Shown: positions 13,459-26,349 of the stretch, piece by piece
Layout of the letters: each line of letters starts with the position of its first letter
How positions within the stretch are numbered: the stretch's first letter is position 1
Source: Paralvinella palmiformis
Taxonomy: Eukaryota; Annelida; Polychaeta; Terebellida; Alvinellidae
DNA: 64,000 bases
Direction of reading: 5' to 3'
Assembly (NCBI GenBank): GCA_025642065.1
Contig: JAODUP010000427.1
Location: 597,001-661,000, forward strand
Notes under the pieces: generated by a model
The model's input: only the letters and a program-made list of their open reading frames with translations
Told to the model about the DNA's origin: nothing
The model's database searches: none
Position numbers and translations under genes: made by a program

Positions 13459-16400
13459 ATGGCAGAACAGACACTTACGGTAGAAGAGACAACTTGTGGT
13501 ATCATCCAGGAAGGAGACCAAGTAGTTATACGGAAAGATAAAAATCTGAAAGTTGTACCCGTAAGAAGAAATAGGTGTGTTTTGAGCGATAATTGAGTAA
13601 CAGTACAACAGATTTAGGCTGTCGTTTAGTTCCATTTGTCAGCACGTTCATGTCGTAAATTTTATAATGTGGCATATAATATACCAGTGTTATATGTGTC
13701 TGTGAAGTGTGTCATTTAGTTAAAAGCCTGGTGATCTTTTTCTTAAGAAGGTAGGCCTCCCGCCAATCATCCAATCATTGAAATGCCTAGTCCGAGTCTC
13801 CGCCATAAACTTGATAAAGTAAAAGTGTATTATATCGAACCCGCGCTCAGAACATTGACATTTATATAAATGGGATACGGCCAAATCTACTGGTTACAAG
13901 ATACGCCTTTTACACCTTTGTAAAATAGTATCCTTTCCCTAAAAAACTGGCATATTGAGTATCAGACATCTGCCTGATCTGGTGTCGACTTGCTTACATT
14001 TTGATTAGATCTAGAATAAATTTTTCCTTATGTGTGGTCTGAAGAAATCTGGTCAAAGCAAATCTGATACTAACATCAGGTGTGGTTTTACTCATATTTA
14101 ACATAATGAAACAGTTCCATTGGCTTCATAATAATATAATTCAAGGAATTCTAGACAACCCATATCCCAGACAAGACCACCCGTACCCCTATCTGAGACA
14201 ACCCATACCCCCATTCTGAGACATCTGGTAACCCATTTTCCTGCATGCATTGTGAAGCATTGATGAGTTACAGTTTCCCACAATGTACTCACCCCAGAGT
14301 AAACCCTGTGTTGATTTGGCAGTCTATTGCTGATATTGCTGGAGTTTTCCTTCCCCGAAAAATTCTGATTGTAGCTTAAGGAAATGTGATTCGCGATCCA
14401 GCAGAAGGACTAGTACATAAAAGGTGGGTTACCATTTGCAGCTCGATAATTCAAGTGTCTGTGCCAACCCTCCACATAATTGTTTGTCCTGACACTGGTT
14501 GAAGAGTAACCAGAATTGGGGGGTAGGACACATTGTGCTGTCAATCTACATAGAACGAAAAGCTTCACTCAATGATCTCTATTGTAATTTAGTGAATGAC
14601 TCTGGAAGGGCATACAACTTGAGTAGATAACTGTATGTGTCATCATGTTCCATGTGTGATGGTATATATGATTTAAGTGATTGCAATTAGATAACCCTTT
14701 CCAAGTGTAATGCATTCTTAAATTAAATGAGAAACCATTCAGTCTTCTTGTCATTGGTATTGATCATACAAAAAACTACTTCCCAACACCAGATCAAGTA
14801 GATTACTGAAAACTATTACACTTGGATTATTTCATTCACAGTTTTATTCAATTTAACAAACAGTAAAGAAATGGTGCTTTCTATTAGTTTATATTTTATG
14901 ATTAGCTACTTAGTTTTCTTCTGATTATTGATCATACAAGACACATTACTGAACAGCCTAGATAAATTTAACTTATGTCATAGATCAAGAAATGATTTAT
15001 AATTATTGAAGCATTCTTGATATGAAATTTGTCCAATTTAAACAGAGCATAAATATACATAATAATACAGATAAATAATCTATTCCATATAGTGAAATAA
15101 ACCCTTGGCTTAGGATCAGAAGGGTATACTGGTTGTCTCAGGGTGGGGGTACAGGTTGTCTTTTGTGGGGTAGTGGGGTATGATTCTTGTTACCAATTCA
15201 AGCATTTATATAGTGCCATGTATCAGGTGTAGTACCTTTCCTAGGTACTTTAAAGAGATAGCTTTTATCAGACCTGTTTCAATCCAGCACACACCTCAAC
15301 TCCCAGAGGAGCATACAATGCCTGCTGCCATTATAGGTCCAAGGCGTTACTCAAACACATGTACATCCTTATCAATTCAAAAAAAATTATTAACAGGAAC
15401 CCTCATCTATTTTGATTTTTTGGTAGAACATTTGACATCTTGTAAATAAGGCATTAAATCTTGCACATATAAAAATAATTTTGAAGTAGGTAAATTCCAG
15501 GGTTGGCAAGTTTATGACACAATGTAAGAAACCATGGATTAATCCAGGGTTTATGACTTCATGTCATAAACAGGTTTATGACATGATATTGTCATAAACT
15601 GCCAAATGCATATTTTGATATTATGGTAATCATACACTGGTGGTATTTGTTTTTAGAGCTCTTGGGTTGGTGCTTGTGTATATATGTGGTTGACCATGCA
15701 TGCAGTGACAATGGTTTCAATTAGTGACCCTCCATGTGACAAGAGCTCAAGATATCTGCTAATCTGATTCTATTAGTCCATCTTATAGCTTTCACATTAA
15801 ATAATAGTTACACATGGTTAGTTTCATGAGTGGCTTCATTACAATCAAAGTGGATAAATAGACCTTGAGTCAAGGGGTCAAAACCTTTCCAGAGATTAAT
15901 TTCTCGGCTCACAACATCGTGGGGGATGACCACGTTAAATGGCGCTGCCATCTCCACTGAATTATTTAAAATAAAGGGGGATGTTAAAAACTCCCTGAGG
16001 ACATAAAACACTCTGGCAGTGACCACCCTCGGGTTATTTCGGCTCCATCTTTCCGTACTGCTCCCCTGTGAGTGGTGGGGGAGGAAATTTCTCAATCACT
16101 ACAACATAGAGGCTGTGGCAAATAAGCGACAGCCTGGGGATTCTCCCCAAACAACAAAACAAACAAACCTTGAGTAATAGGCTGTGCCAAACAAGTGATA
16201 GCCTGGGGATACTTCCTTGAGTCATAATGTAATACATTCTAAGACCAGTATTTTTCATAAATGTTGGATATTATAGCACAGTAACCAGTCATGTTTAAGG
16301 TGGTAGACCTGCCCATCCCATCTGGGAATTTTTTTTAGACAGTGGATGGTAAAGTTCATGCTAAGTCAGGGTTTGCACAGGTCCTTGGAAAGTCCTGGTA

Positions 16401-17768
16401 TTTGGTCATATCTATATTTCTAAGCATACATGAAATTCAGTCATTACACTTCTTCCAAAATATGGGTGAGAATTAAAAGTCACCATTCCTTGTGTGCTAA
16501 ACTAGACAATCAAGCCACAGATAGTGATATTGTAGCATCCACCAATATCACCCAGAAGAGGCCTAGATCACACTCACCTAACAGCAGAAGAAACATGTTG
16601 TGTCCAGCCAATCAGATATCAGTAGCCATATCACAAAAACGTCAGTACAGCCAAGTCTACACTTGACATTGAGATTACAAAGATGTTCTTTGCTTGCAAC
16701 ATCTCATTCATCGTGACAGAACATCCTCAGTTTTTTTGGGTGATCCAGCTGGTCCGACCAGGCTACACACCACCAAGTCGTAAAGCCATCGGTGGAATAC
16801 TGCTAGACAATGTGCATAACCAGCTCACACAGGATGTGAGGGACAGTGTTAGTGGTAAGACTGCCACATTGGTTCGGGATGGGTGGTCCAACATCCACAA
16901 TGAGCCAATTGTGGCCAGCTGTCTCCAGGTGGAAGGCAGTAGAGAAATGTGGTGTGCCACATGACTTTGTAGAACTGGCACTTCAGTTATTGTCAGATCC
17001 TGCTTCTTCAGCATCCATTGAGAGGATTTCTCAAGCTTTGTTGGGATCCACACTAAGATACGCCTGGGTAATGAAAAAATAGCCATGCTGGTATTTTGTC
17101 ACAGGATCCTCCAATGAATTTGTGATTTGCATTATTGATGTATCAAATGGATGGATTCAATTGAACATGTGTGAAAGATGTGAGAGTCTGGTTACTGAAT
17201 AAAAGATACCTCTAAATTATTTCTGTTATTATTGATTACTGAATTGGAAAAAATGTAAGAGACCAACATAATATATTTTTTTACATTCATGTTTGTAATA
17301 TATAAATATACTAATTGTGATATAATGATAATCCACGACTAGTTCTAACCAAAACAAATCAAAAGTGAAAGTTAAAAAAAAATTAAACCACAGAATATAG
17401 TGAAAAAAGGTTTATGATGTTGTAAAGGTATTTTTGACACTGTCATGTCATAAACAGGTTTATGACTGTCATAAATCCAACCCTGGTAAATTCCAATGTT
17501 CTTTATTTGCACCTCTAAAGAATATACAGATTACGTATAATTATCGATTGTTTTCACATATTGTATTCACTAAAGGAATGGGGGAAAATAGAATGCTAAA
17601 AGAACCCTGCTAATTATCTTAAGTTGTTTAGCACAAATCAATGTAATATTTTTTTTAATTGGGCTTATGGACATGGTATAGCAGATAAATCTTAAATAAT
17701 GGTAATGTAATATTTCATTATAGGATATATGGTAGATTAATCTTGTATGTATATATAATGGATATGTG

Positions 17769-17827
<59 letters not shown>

Positions 17828-20800
17828 CACATTGTGGGAGCACCGTTATGGTTCATAGCCACTTCATTCGATTATAACAGTTACCGATAAATAATTTCAG
17901 CAAACTCTGGATTGAGAGATGCAAATTTTTCCTGGATTCAGCAATTGGTTTTCCATATGGTACCAGCTTTGAAGTTGTTAACCATAAGTTGGTTAAAGTC
18001 AGCCACACAGATGTGGATAAAGATGTAGACCTCGAACAAGGTTTGTTGCTAATCTCTGTTTAGTGACTATATCTCGGAGGGAATCCAGACATGTAAACAT
18101 TTCAAGTATTTTGGGAGTTCTAAGAATTTGAACCTAAATAATTTTTCTTTTGTTTCAGAACCTCATGAAGATGGAGTAAAAGATAATCGGTTCCTAACTG
18201 ATACAACCCTCAACCAAAAACTATCCTCGGATACTATCAGAACTATGCGTAAAGAAGGCATACATGGTGAAGTAGGTCGTCTTTCTCATTGTGCAATATT
18301 AACAATGCCTATATGTAGTCTGAAAGTAATCTCTTATTTTATCAATTGTTATTGTTATATTTCAGGAAATTGTTGAGCAGTTAATTCAGAACAGTGCCAC
18401 TTTCAACCAAAAAAATGAATTTGCTCGCCAAAAATACATTAAGAAAAAGAAAAGAAAGTGAGTGCGGCTTGACTTTTTGTTTATAAACTGAAGACTTAGG
18501 CATATAGTTGTATTGCCTGTTTTGATGTGAATTTCTCTCTGCATGCATAGAAATATAGACTTTATATCTTGAACATGATGACACAATTAATATTTTTGTT
18601 GGTTAATAATACAGGGTTCAGCTTTGTATTTATTGTTTTATCCTCAAAAGTTTGAACTTCGTTGGCTCAACTGATTTCCACATCTGGTTAGAAATTATAA
18701 TAATTTTAAGCTAAATACTAGCACTGTATTTTGTTATGTTATTTACTTGGCATATATCAGACATAGGGTGAATTCCAATTCAATAAAATTGATCATATAC
18801 AATTCCACTCAATTTCATGTTTTACCTACTCTTTTTTTACCACCCGTGTTCAAATCTCGGCGTGGGTATATCTGACGGTTGTTTCATATTTGACTTCACC
18901 TTATTACCTTTGGAGGTCGCTCGGTCCATTTAGGCTACCATGTGCACAAAAGTGGCCATAAAACACCAATCATCATTATCACCTACTACCTTTTACCTAC
19001 TCCAAATAGTTTATATTCCAAGTAGGATTGTCATGGAAAAAATATTTCTGAATTAAAAATATTTAATGGTAAATTAAATTGTAGATTTAATTTTTTGTAG
19101 CAAACTTCAATTCCAAATTTATCAATTTCCAATCAAGTCTGGAATTGAATTTGTCTGGCATATATTACGTTTAACAATATCATAGTTTAATCATTATTTC
19201 GGATACCATGCCAATGTTATATGCATGACATTCGGTTATCTTCTGTTGTGCTGATATGAAGGGGTTATCGATTTTGAAGTATATGAACTATTTAAACTTA
19301 AAATATATTTTCAGCTTTGAATGATCATGCAAACATCTGCGAATTTACATATACTATTATTTGTTCTCTATAATTTAGGGCTATATCTAGACAAGAATAT
19401 GTGATAACAAGTTTGGAATCGAAGATGGTTACATTTGGGCAGAATTTTTACTTTATTTTAACAGGTATGTCCCCATCATTACTGTGCTAAAGCCAACAGC
19501 TAGGCTATTGCTGGAGATGTACTACAACAAAGGTCCAAACAGAATATGGTAGGTTTCTTTTATTATGGAGATTTATATACTTATTACTAATTTATTAGGG
19601 ATGACATAATAGCTCTTGTAAAGGTATTTACTTATAGATCTGTACCATGCTGTTAAGCCCATTATAACAATAACTAATTAGTGTGCATTTTCTATAGCAC
19701 ATAAAACTGCATTTTTCTTGGGTTTGCTTTACTTTAATTGGGCGAATAAAATTGTATAGATGAATTGTTAAATATGCAATCATGCCATAAATTTAAGAAT
19801 ATTTGAGTCTACATGTTAGATTTAAATCTGCTGATTGAATGCTGACTTGTATGGGGATTGGATCCATATAATTATCTTGCACACCACTTAAGTGGCTTTA
19901 TAACTGCGTTTTTATTATTATTCTTGTAACAGTTTTTAATTCTGAATTAGTTCAAAAAATTGAAGATGTCTTGTTTTATACTTTATACAGTAATCTACGG
20001 ATGGATTCTCTTGGACAGCTTTTGTCCTGGGCAAATGTGCACTCGGGTAGTAAGCTGATGGTGGTAGAGAGTTGTGTAGGTTTAGTTGTTGGAGCAGTCA
20101 TGGAGAGAATGGGTGGACAGGGTACAGTAATACACATATTTTCAGGTTCTGCTCCCGTACAGTGAGTACTCTTTAAGATCAGCTATCTTTTATTAACATA
20201 GCCACATGTAGTTGATCGAAGGCCTAGGTTTGAATAGCGATGAGCACGCAGGTATTAAAATAAGTAATCTTTATTGGCCACCAGGATTCTCATTTTGCAA
20301 GTTATACTTTACTAGATGTGTGCTTACTATAATTTCTAGCATATTACACATGCGTATATCACATACTCGTGCCTAGAAAGACTGAAGTTGTATAAATACA
20401 TGTAGTATTTTGTTGGATACTTTCAATGTTCTCAGCAGATAACTACAAATGTCATTTATATTATTTGGCAAGTTGATTATGTTATTATCATCTGTGCATG
20501 TGATGGTTTAGATACAGCTGAGAGCCATAGAAATTATATAGGGCCTGGTATATGATAAGAGCTGGATATAATGGTATTAGAGTTAATTAGCATAATCCAC
20601 CATAATCAGAGATATACAGCATGTAACAAAAGTCAGATCTATTTCTAAGGTGGTACGACGTGGCTGTGAAGTGTTTTGCTAAACCCGAGGGGAAAGTTAT
20701 GACTAATGTGACATACCAGTTGTTGATTAATATTGGTTTGTTTCAGACAAGCTGTAGAATCTTTTGACTTCCCAGAGGAGTATCAGAAGAATCTCTATAA

Positions 20801-23542
20801 CTTCCCTATGGCTAGAGTTGCCCAACTCAAAAGACCCGGAGGCGCCGATGGTGCAGATGTTAAAGTTCCTGGTTCTGATCTGGATACGTATATTAGAGAT
20901 ACAGCGGATACTGAAAAAGTGGATTGCACGTCAATCGAGAAGGTGTGAATAAATCCACTTTTCCTCGATTTGTTACACTTTACATTAATGTCATAAATAT
21001 ATTAGTGTCACTCGCATTCTTTATTATAAAATATTCATAACTTGTATGTCCCAGACAAAAATGACCTTCATGTCAGACTCTTGTTATTGGCCAGTCACCA
21101 GCCAAGCCAGGTGGCTAGTAACTTTTTCCAATTGATTTGTTCCTTCTCACTGGGTTCCAAGAAGTGAACCTACTTTGGAGTTCCAGTTTTACAGAACACA
21201 TCATTATCTCATATAAAGACCGATCATTTCATTTATGATATTTAGTTTTGTTGATAATATTAAGCTTTTAATTATATTTCATACTGTTTTGATATTTGAG
21301 TAATTTTTGTTTTTCATGGATGTTAAAATCTACATCCTTCGGTTGATCATAGGAATTTGGTTGCAGTTTGATAGTGATTTATGAAGTACTGTTTGCTATA
21401 ACCCGAAATCTATGTCTATACAAAGCTTATGGCATTAACTGATGATTTATGTGAAATTACAGAATGATGGGGAAATTGATGGTGGTAAGAAAGCAGAGGA
21501 ATCAAGCGAACCTTGTCAAAAGCCATGTGGTTCAGCTAAAAAGGGACTGAAGAGAGGTCATGTGGAAATAAATGTATGTATGCTAACTAGTATTCTGTTG
21601 TTAATTCTATACAAATGCAGTTGCCATCTGTTGTCCTTATTACTGGCAGTGTTTTAACTAGATAACACAAGCACTAGTAATTGTACCTGGATGCACAAAT
21701 GATTATGGGCATGTGCATTACATCAAGTGGGCAGGTTGTGCCTATACAGTTATTAATAATATATCCAGGCATCTGGTATATTTCTTTGAAATAATTCTTG
21801 CAAAGTGTGTGTACAATAATATTATATTAATATCAACGGTAAAATAAGAAGTGGCAACTGAGAACAAAATGTGTTACTCATTGTACAAAGATATAATATG
21901 CATCGGACTTCACTAAGACTTTATTTTGTTTGTTTCTTCATCAAGGAAGAAGACCGAAAGAAAAGATGGGAAGAAAGACAGAGATATTATCAAGGAGTCC
22001 AAACATCAATAGAGCAGGCAGATATTGATGGGTTTGTTATTATTGTGTGATCAGGCTTTCAACGCATTATATGATTGGTTTATCCAGTCAAATAATCTAC
22101 CTATTAAACAGAATGCTTGACAAATATGAATAATTACAATATGTTGACTACTGTGATGTAAAGTAATAAAATACCCCAAAATATTAAATATTTGTGGCTT
22201 AGTGTTGCAATATGTTCTGCATATTTGTGGCTGGAAATGAATTAACAGTGTTTTGTCACATTTTGGGGTCCAGTTTGAATTCTAATTAGTTATGGTTTCA
22301 TTTGTGTTTAGTTTTTATATGTAATGAGATTTTATTTATAATTTCAGACTAATTGTGGCGACAAAATTTCATCCCACTCCTATAGTTATGAGTCTTATAG
22401 ATTTTGTGGCACCAAGCAGACCAATAGTGATATTTTGTCAGTACAAAGAGGTATGGTTTGTAAACACCCAAGTCTGTGTATCTCGTGTAAAAAGTGTGGT
22501 GTGTTTGTGCAAACAAACCTTTTGGATTTGTTTATGGCACTCGTGATATTATTTTTTCGAGTCAAATATTACTTATGACTGACTTTATTTCAGCCACTCA
22601 TGGATTGTTATGTGCATCTTAGAGACAGAGGAGGCGTGGTTCTCCTAAAGCTGACAGAGACCTGGCTCAGAGGCTATCAGGTAATAATAGGAAGGACATC
22701 TACTGGGTATAATCAAATGATAGATTCGTATTGTTTCGAAGAATGGAGATTAAAGTTGCAGCATGTCATTTACAGAACATACCACTTTCTACATTCACAG
22801 CTATTTTATGTATCTTTCGGTTTTATGATGGCTGTTCCAAACATAAGATAATCTGTAAATCGGAAGAAAAAAAATTCATTCCTGTTGGGCAAATATCATA
22901 TTTTTTTCTTTCCCCTCATCCGGCTGACTTGTTTTATATGCTTATGGAAATAATGTCGATATAATTAGGCAGTATGCGATGTCAAAAATTACCATGATTA
23001 TAATTATCATTTTAAGATGAGTTGCAATTTGCAAATGTGTTTTGACATTTTAGATCAATTTAGTCAGTACAGACATTGTAAATTTTGACTAATTTATACT
23101 AGAATTTGGTAAGAGGTGAATGAAAAGTTACCACAAATGTCTAATTTAGAGAACTGTTTGTAGGAACTGAATGCATTAAAATATCTTTAGTGTCTGTGCA
23201 AAGGATGCTCATTTTCAACTTTAGTTCCATGTGGAACGTAAGGAACTGCAGTATTTTACTTAAAATTGAAAGGCACAATTTCTTGGTCATATAACAAATT
23301 GATAATTGTGGGTGTTCCAATGGTGCAGTGATTAGAGGAGTATGCTGGAAACCTGCAGGTTGTGGGATGTGTTCTGTTTCCCTTGGCAGATGTTTGTCAG
23401 CTATATATTCCAGGCGAGACCAGCACAGAAATTAAACTCATCAACTTGATATTTCCAGGTGCTGTCAAACCGAACACATCCAATGGTGAACATGAGTGGT
23501 GGAGGGGGTTATCTGCTTACTGGTACCACAGTTACTCTCTGA
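13459..23542 (+). CDS. TRMT6: tRNA (adenine-N1-)-methyltransferase non-catalytic subunit TRM6
   Basis: Twelve exons: 13459-13574, 17901-18040, 18159-18271, 18366-18457, 19465-19548, 19991-20161, 20747-20942, 21463-21573, 21946-22031, 22348-22450, 22594-22680 and 23459-23542. All junction phases match, giving 460 residues (the human protein is about 497). Recognised blocks in order: FPYGTSFEV, the EIVEQLI segment followed by a Lys-rich stretch, ITVLKPTAR, the GLVVGAVMERMGG Rossmann-like block, and near the C-terminus KFHPTPIVMSLIDFVAPSRP, ETWLRGYQ and SGGGGYLL. Known for the family: TRM6 binds tRNA and pairs with the catalytic TRM61 subunit to make m1A58 in tRNA, mainly in the nucleus; it lacks the methyl-donor site itself. 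The start ATG at 13459 opens MAEQTLTVEE; an in-frame ORF extends upstream to 13252 but does not resemble the family. AATAAA occurs 69 bases after the stop. Intron 1 carries a hAT insertion, and the last intron ends beside a SINE. Confidence 0.96.
15203..15395 (-). repeat. SINE family D, reverse fragment
   Basis: Contains CAGACCTGTTTCAATCCAGC, CTCAACTCCCAGAGGAGC and CTGCCATTATAGGTCC, the reverse complement of the central part of the copy at 42883, and the tail ATTTATATAGTGCC. In TRMT6 intron 1. Confidence 0.7.
15498..17485 (+). mobile_element. hAT-type DNA transposon, internally deleted, with nested SINE
   Basis: 1,988 bp in TRMT6 intron 1. Ends are inverted (CAGGGTTGG...TTTATGAC and its complement), and an exact 8-bp target duplication GTAAATTC flanks it (15490-15497, 17486-17493), the hAT hallmark. 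Inside, about 16680-17110 encodes transposase pieces: KTATLVRDGWSNIHNEPIVA (DUF659-like) and LQLLSDPASSASIERI followed by a frame-shifted RLGNEKIAMLVFCHR (hAT C-terminal dimerisation region). The middle of the transposase is missing and frames are broken, so it is not autonomous. Confidence 0.9.
15871..16166 (+). repeat. SINE family A copy nested in a hAT element
   Basis: 5'-truncated copy without the tRNA-like head, ending in AACAAAACAAAC. A 9-bp target duplication ACCTTGAGT flanks it (15862-15870 and 16167-16175). A further fragment of the SINE 3' end (GATAGCCTGGGGAT) follows near 16198. Confidence 0.82.
17764..17824. repeat. (TA)n microsatellite
   Basis: TA run of about 55 bases in TRMT6 intron 1, close to exon 2. 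Confidence 0.95.
18765..19165 (+). repeat. AATTCC-rich dispersed repeat
   Basis: Contains repeated AATTCC blocks and TTTATATTCCAAG, TTTTGTAGCAAACTTC. The same sequence occurs reversed at 41040-41350. Interrupted by a SINE B at 18832. In TRMT6 intron 4. Confidence 0.65.
18832..18990 (+). repeat. SINE family B copy
   Basis: Has a B-box-like GTTCAAATCTCGG and the body shared with copies at 34391, 54715 and 63770 (ATTACCTTTGGAGG, then CATGTGCACAAAAGTGGCC). A perfect 12-bp target duplication TTTTACCTACTC flanks it (18820-18831 and 18991-19002). It sits inside an older AATTCC-rich repeat in TRMT6 intron 4. Confidence 0.8.
23310..23445 (+). repeat. SINE family C copy beside the last TRMT6 exon
   Basis: tRNA-like start (GGTGCAGTGATTAGAGGAG, then CCTGCAGGTTG) and the family body (TTCCAGGCGAGACCAGCAC). 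It ends within about 15 bases of the acceptor AG at 23457-23458. Confidence 0.6.
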
Positions 23543-24148
23543 TTAATAATATTAACCTTCGTGCATACAAGATATCTGTACATGATAAATATGGTGATTT
23601 TATTTTGTATAATAAATGCTTTACTCCAATTGTTTCTGATCATGTACATCAAAATCATAGCCTGAAGAAATTGGAAAGCTATGCAGTATGTAAGAAAAGC
23701 AGCATGAGTGATACAAACTAATTGATTATTGTTCAGTGTCCAAAACAAAAGTTTAGTAAAAACGTTTGCAAAGATGTGTGTCATGAACCAGAATTTGTAT
23801 GATGTTGTAGCATTTCTGCTTGTCTGTAAAATGAAATATTTACAAACATTAGCATGTGGCATCCCTTGCCATAGTCTATAGTAAAATTTACAAATAATTA
23901 CAATTTAACTTTAATCCCCTAAGGAATTTAATCAGCAAGCACCTCAAACCTCATATTTACAGACTTTATATTGATTGGAAACTAATATTTTTGTTTAAAG
24001 TGGGTAATTTTTGTTCTTGTTAAGTCCTGCTCAGCAATGGGTACAATGCCAGCCAGAATAGTAGTAAAGAACTTTATTATTATAGTATATTTATATTTAC
24101 AAATAGCCATACAAACAAACATATACAAACGGTCCATGCATTCATTAG

Positions 24149-26349
24149 CTAAAAGAACATTGGCTGTTGTCTGGGATCTAATGGCATGATACTTCGTTCA
24201 TCCTCTCCAGTACCACACAATAAACAGTACATCTCGTATACCTGAAAGATTATAGTACTGACCATTAATTTATGCAGAATCAGTCCTGGAATACAGATCA
24301 ATAGCAGCATCTAGAACACAGTTCTAACTAAAATAACATACCAATATCACAAATAATCATTAAAATACCTGGAAGTCTCCATCTACTTTAAACCTGCTTT
24401 CGTGGCTTGCTATAATGTGTCCACAGCTGCCACAGATATCTGTGTCGATGAAAAATATAGTTGTCTCAGATTTGCAACATCGAGAACAATTCTGTTCATG
24501 AACTTTCATTTTACATCAGAAACAGCACAATATTTTGCACAATGACAAATGCAGAAAACAATTACTACAAGATAAAATAGTTAACTTGCGTTTATATTCA
24601 ATCAACTCTTCATTGTCTATTTCTGATTCAGTCCTTTCAGCCACTAGCAGTGCATCTGTTCTCTGACATTTTATACAGCCTCGAAAATTCATCATATAAG
24701 CTCCAGTATCATGGCACATATTATCCTGAAATATTTAATTAAGCACCTTGATTAAAATAAAGATGTTGCTAAGGGAAAGAATATAACCAAATAACATCTT
24801 TTAAAAAGGTATTTTCTGAAAGTGGGGATGATAGGATTATAATTACAAATCCAACATTATAAACATAGTAATAGTCTCTAGAAACATGCATTCACCAGAT
24901 AAACTGAAGCAATGATACCATCTCTTATACCACAGCCTGCCAATATGTGTTTTACAACAAACAATCCATTCTTGTTTCTTTTATGGAGAGCAGCAGTTAA
25001 TTTATGGAAATAGGTGTTAGTGACATCCTGACAATTCACTCCAGGCCATGACTGAAGCAGTTTGCTTTCTTCTGGAAGAAACTTGTTTCTTCAAGGACAG
25101 TGGAAGAAAATGTTTTCTTGATCAAGAAATGGAAAAAAACTGGCTGGCAAATATAATGTGATTACTGTTGTATAACAACTCTGAGACAATTTATAGAGAG
25201 CGAGCTTGTAAAGAACATTGCAAGTGAGCTCCAGTGGCCTAGTGGTTAAGCACCCGGCACTTGGTGCCAACGGTCGCAGGTTCGAACCCAGTAAGATGTT
25301 GAAACTTTTCCAGGGATTAATTTCTCGGCTCACTACATCGCGGGTGGCTGACCACGTTAAATGGTGCTGCCGTCTCCACTGAATTATTTAAAATAAAGGG
25401 GGACGTTAAAACCCCCATGAGGACGTAAAACACTCTGGCAGTGACCACCCTCAGGGTATTTCGGCTCCATCTTTCCGTACTGCTCCCCTGTGAGTGGTGG
25501 GGGAAGAGGTTTCTCAACCACTCCAACATAGAGGCTGTGCTGATTAAGCGACAGCCTGGGGATTCTCCCCGAACAACAAAACCAGAACATTGCTTTGGTC
25601 AGCGTATTCATCTGAGGGTGATCAATAACTGTTAATAATCACTTTGGGCATTCCTTAAATAATACATATTGGTAGTAAAACATATAGCAGTGCAGTTCAA
25701 TGCATCACCAGTTGTTATTGGCATTATACTGATAACATGAATCCCAACATCTCTAGATAATTCTTCTACACTATGGTCAAAACTTGGAGAGGCAAAGCGG
25801 ACAGGTTTATATTACTAGTATTACTAACAATTCTATTAAACAAAGATTTTAGTAATCAAACTGGTTGCCTATTATATAATTATGGTAGTTAAATCTTGTG
25901 CACATATTCATAGCTTCCAATCATAAAGATTTACATATTCTTTAAAATATATTTAATAAAAGTTCAACTTGAAATGACTTACACTGTCACTTCATAGATA
26001 CTTTCGCATTCCATCTGCCACCTATCGATTAAAATCAACAACACTAACTTGGATGTATCTTTTCAGGCATAGCTTTAAGTTGCCACAAGTCAACTATTAC
26101 TAGACTAGCACCATCATCTAGTTTAGTGTTACCCAGACTCCAGAGGCAGAGCACATACTGACATCGACATAGTCTGCGTTTTATACTGTGTCATCAATAC
26201 GGGAGCGAAACTGGTTATAAAATACTGCTTCATCAAAATTCATGTTTATCCAAACTGCACAGAAATAATTAGTATTTAAATTTATCCCTTGCCTAGGTTA
26301 TGTTGCTTACCCTATCCGGATATTCTTCTTTGACACAATCTTGACACAT
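24149..26349 (-). CDS. CHURC1: Churchill-family zinc-binding protein
   Basis: Minus-strand exons: 26311-26349 (MCQDC start), 24590-24725, 24369-24502 and 24149-24241, together 133 residues (human is 112). Family landmarks: MCxDC at residues 2-5, NFRGCIKC (Cys30, Cys33), DICGSCGHIIASHE (Cys82, Cys85, His87, His92), then YCLLCG (Cys109, Cys112) and SIMPLDPRQ near the C-terminus. Known for the family: a small protein that binds several zinc ions and was described as a FGF-responsive regulator in early vertebrate development; its biochemical action is debated. Odd points: the intron after exon 2 must use a GC donor (GCAAGT) to keep frame, and exon 3 carries about 17-20 extra residues, with an additional Cys pair, before DICGSC. 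This exon 3 start is the least certain boundary. Intron 1 contains a 362-bp SINE. The gene converges with TRMT6 and diverges from the gene at 26753. A reverse AATAAA lies near 24073. Confidence 0.9.
25222..25583 (+). repeat. SINE family A, full-length tRNA-derived copy
   Basis: 362 bp, in CHURC1 intron 1. The head has A-box-like TGGCCTAGTGG and B-box-like GGTTCGAACCC, marking a tRNA-derived RNA polymerase III promoter. The tail ends GAACAACAAAACC. A 10-bp target duplication AGAACATTGC flanks it (25212-25221 and 25584-25593). This is the reference copy for the family in this window. Confidence 0.88.

Noticed and set aside
25091..25635. Open frames on both strands around 25091-25635
   Set aside because: They are translations of SINE family A and recur in the other copies with the same sequence.
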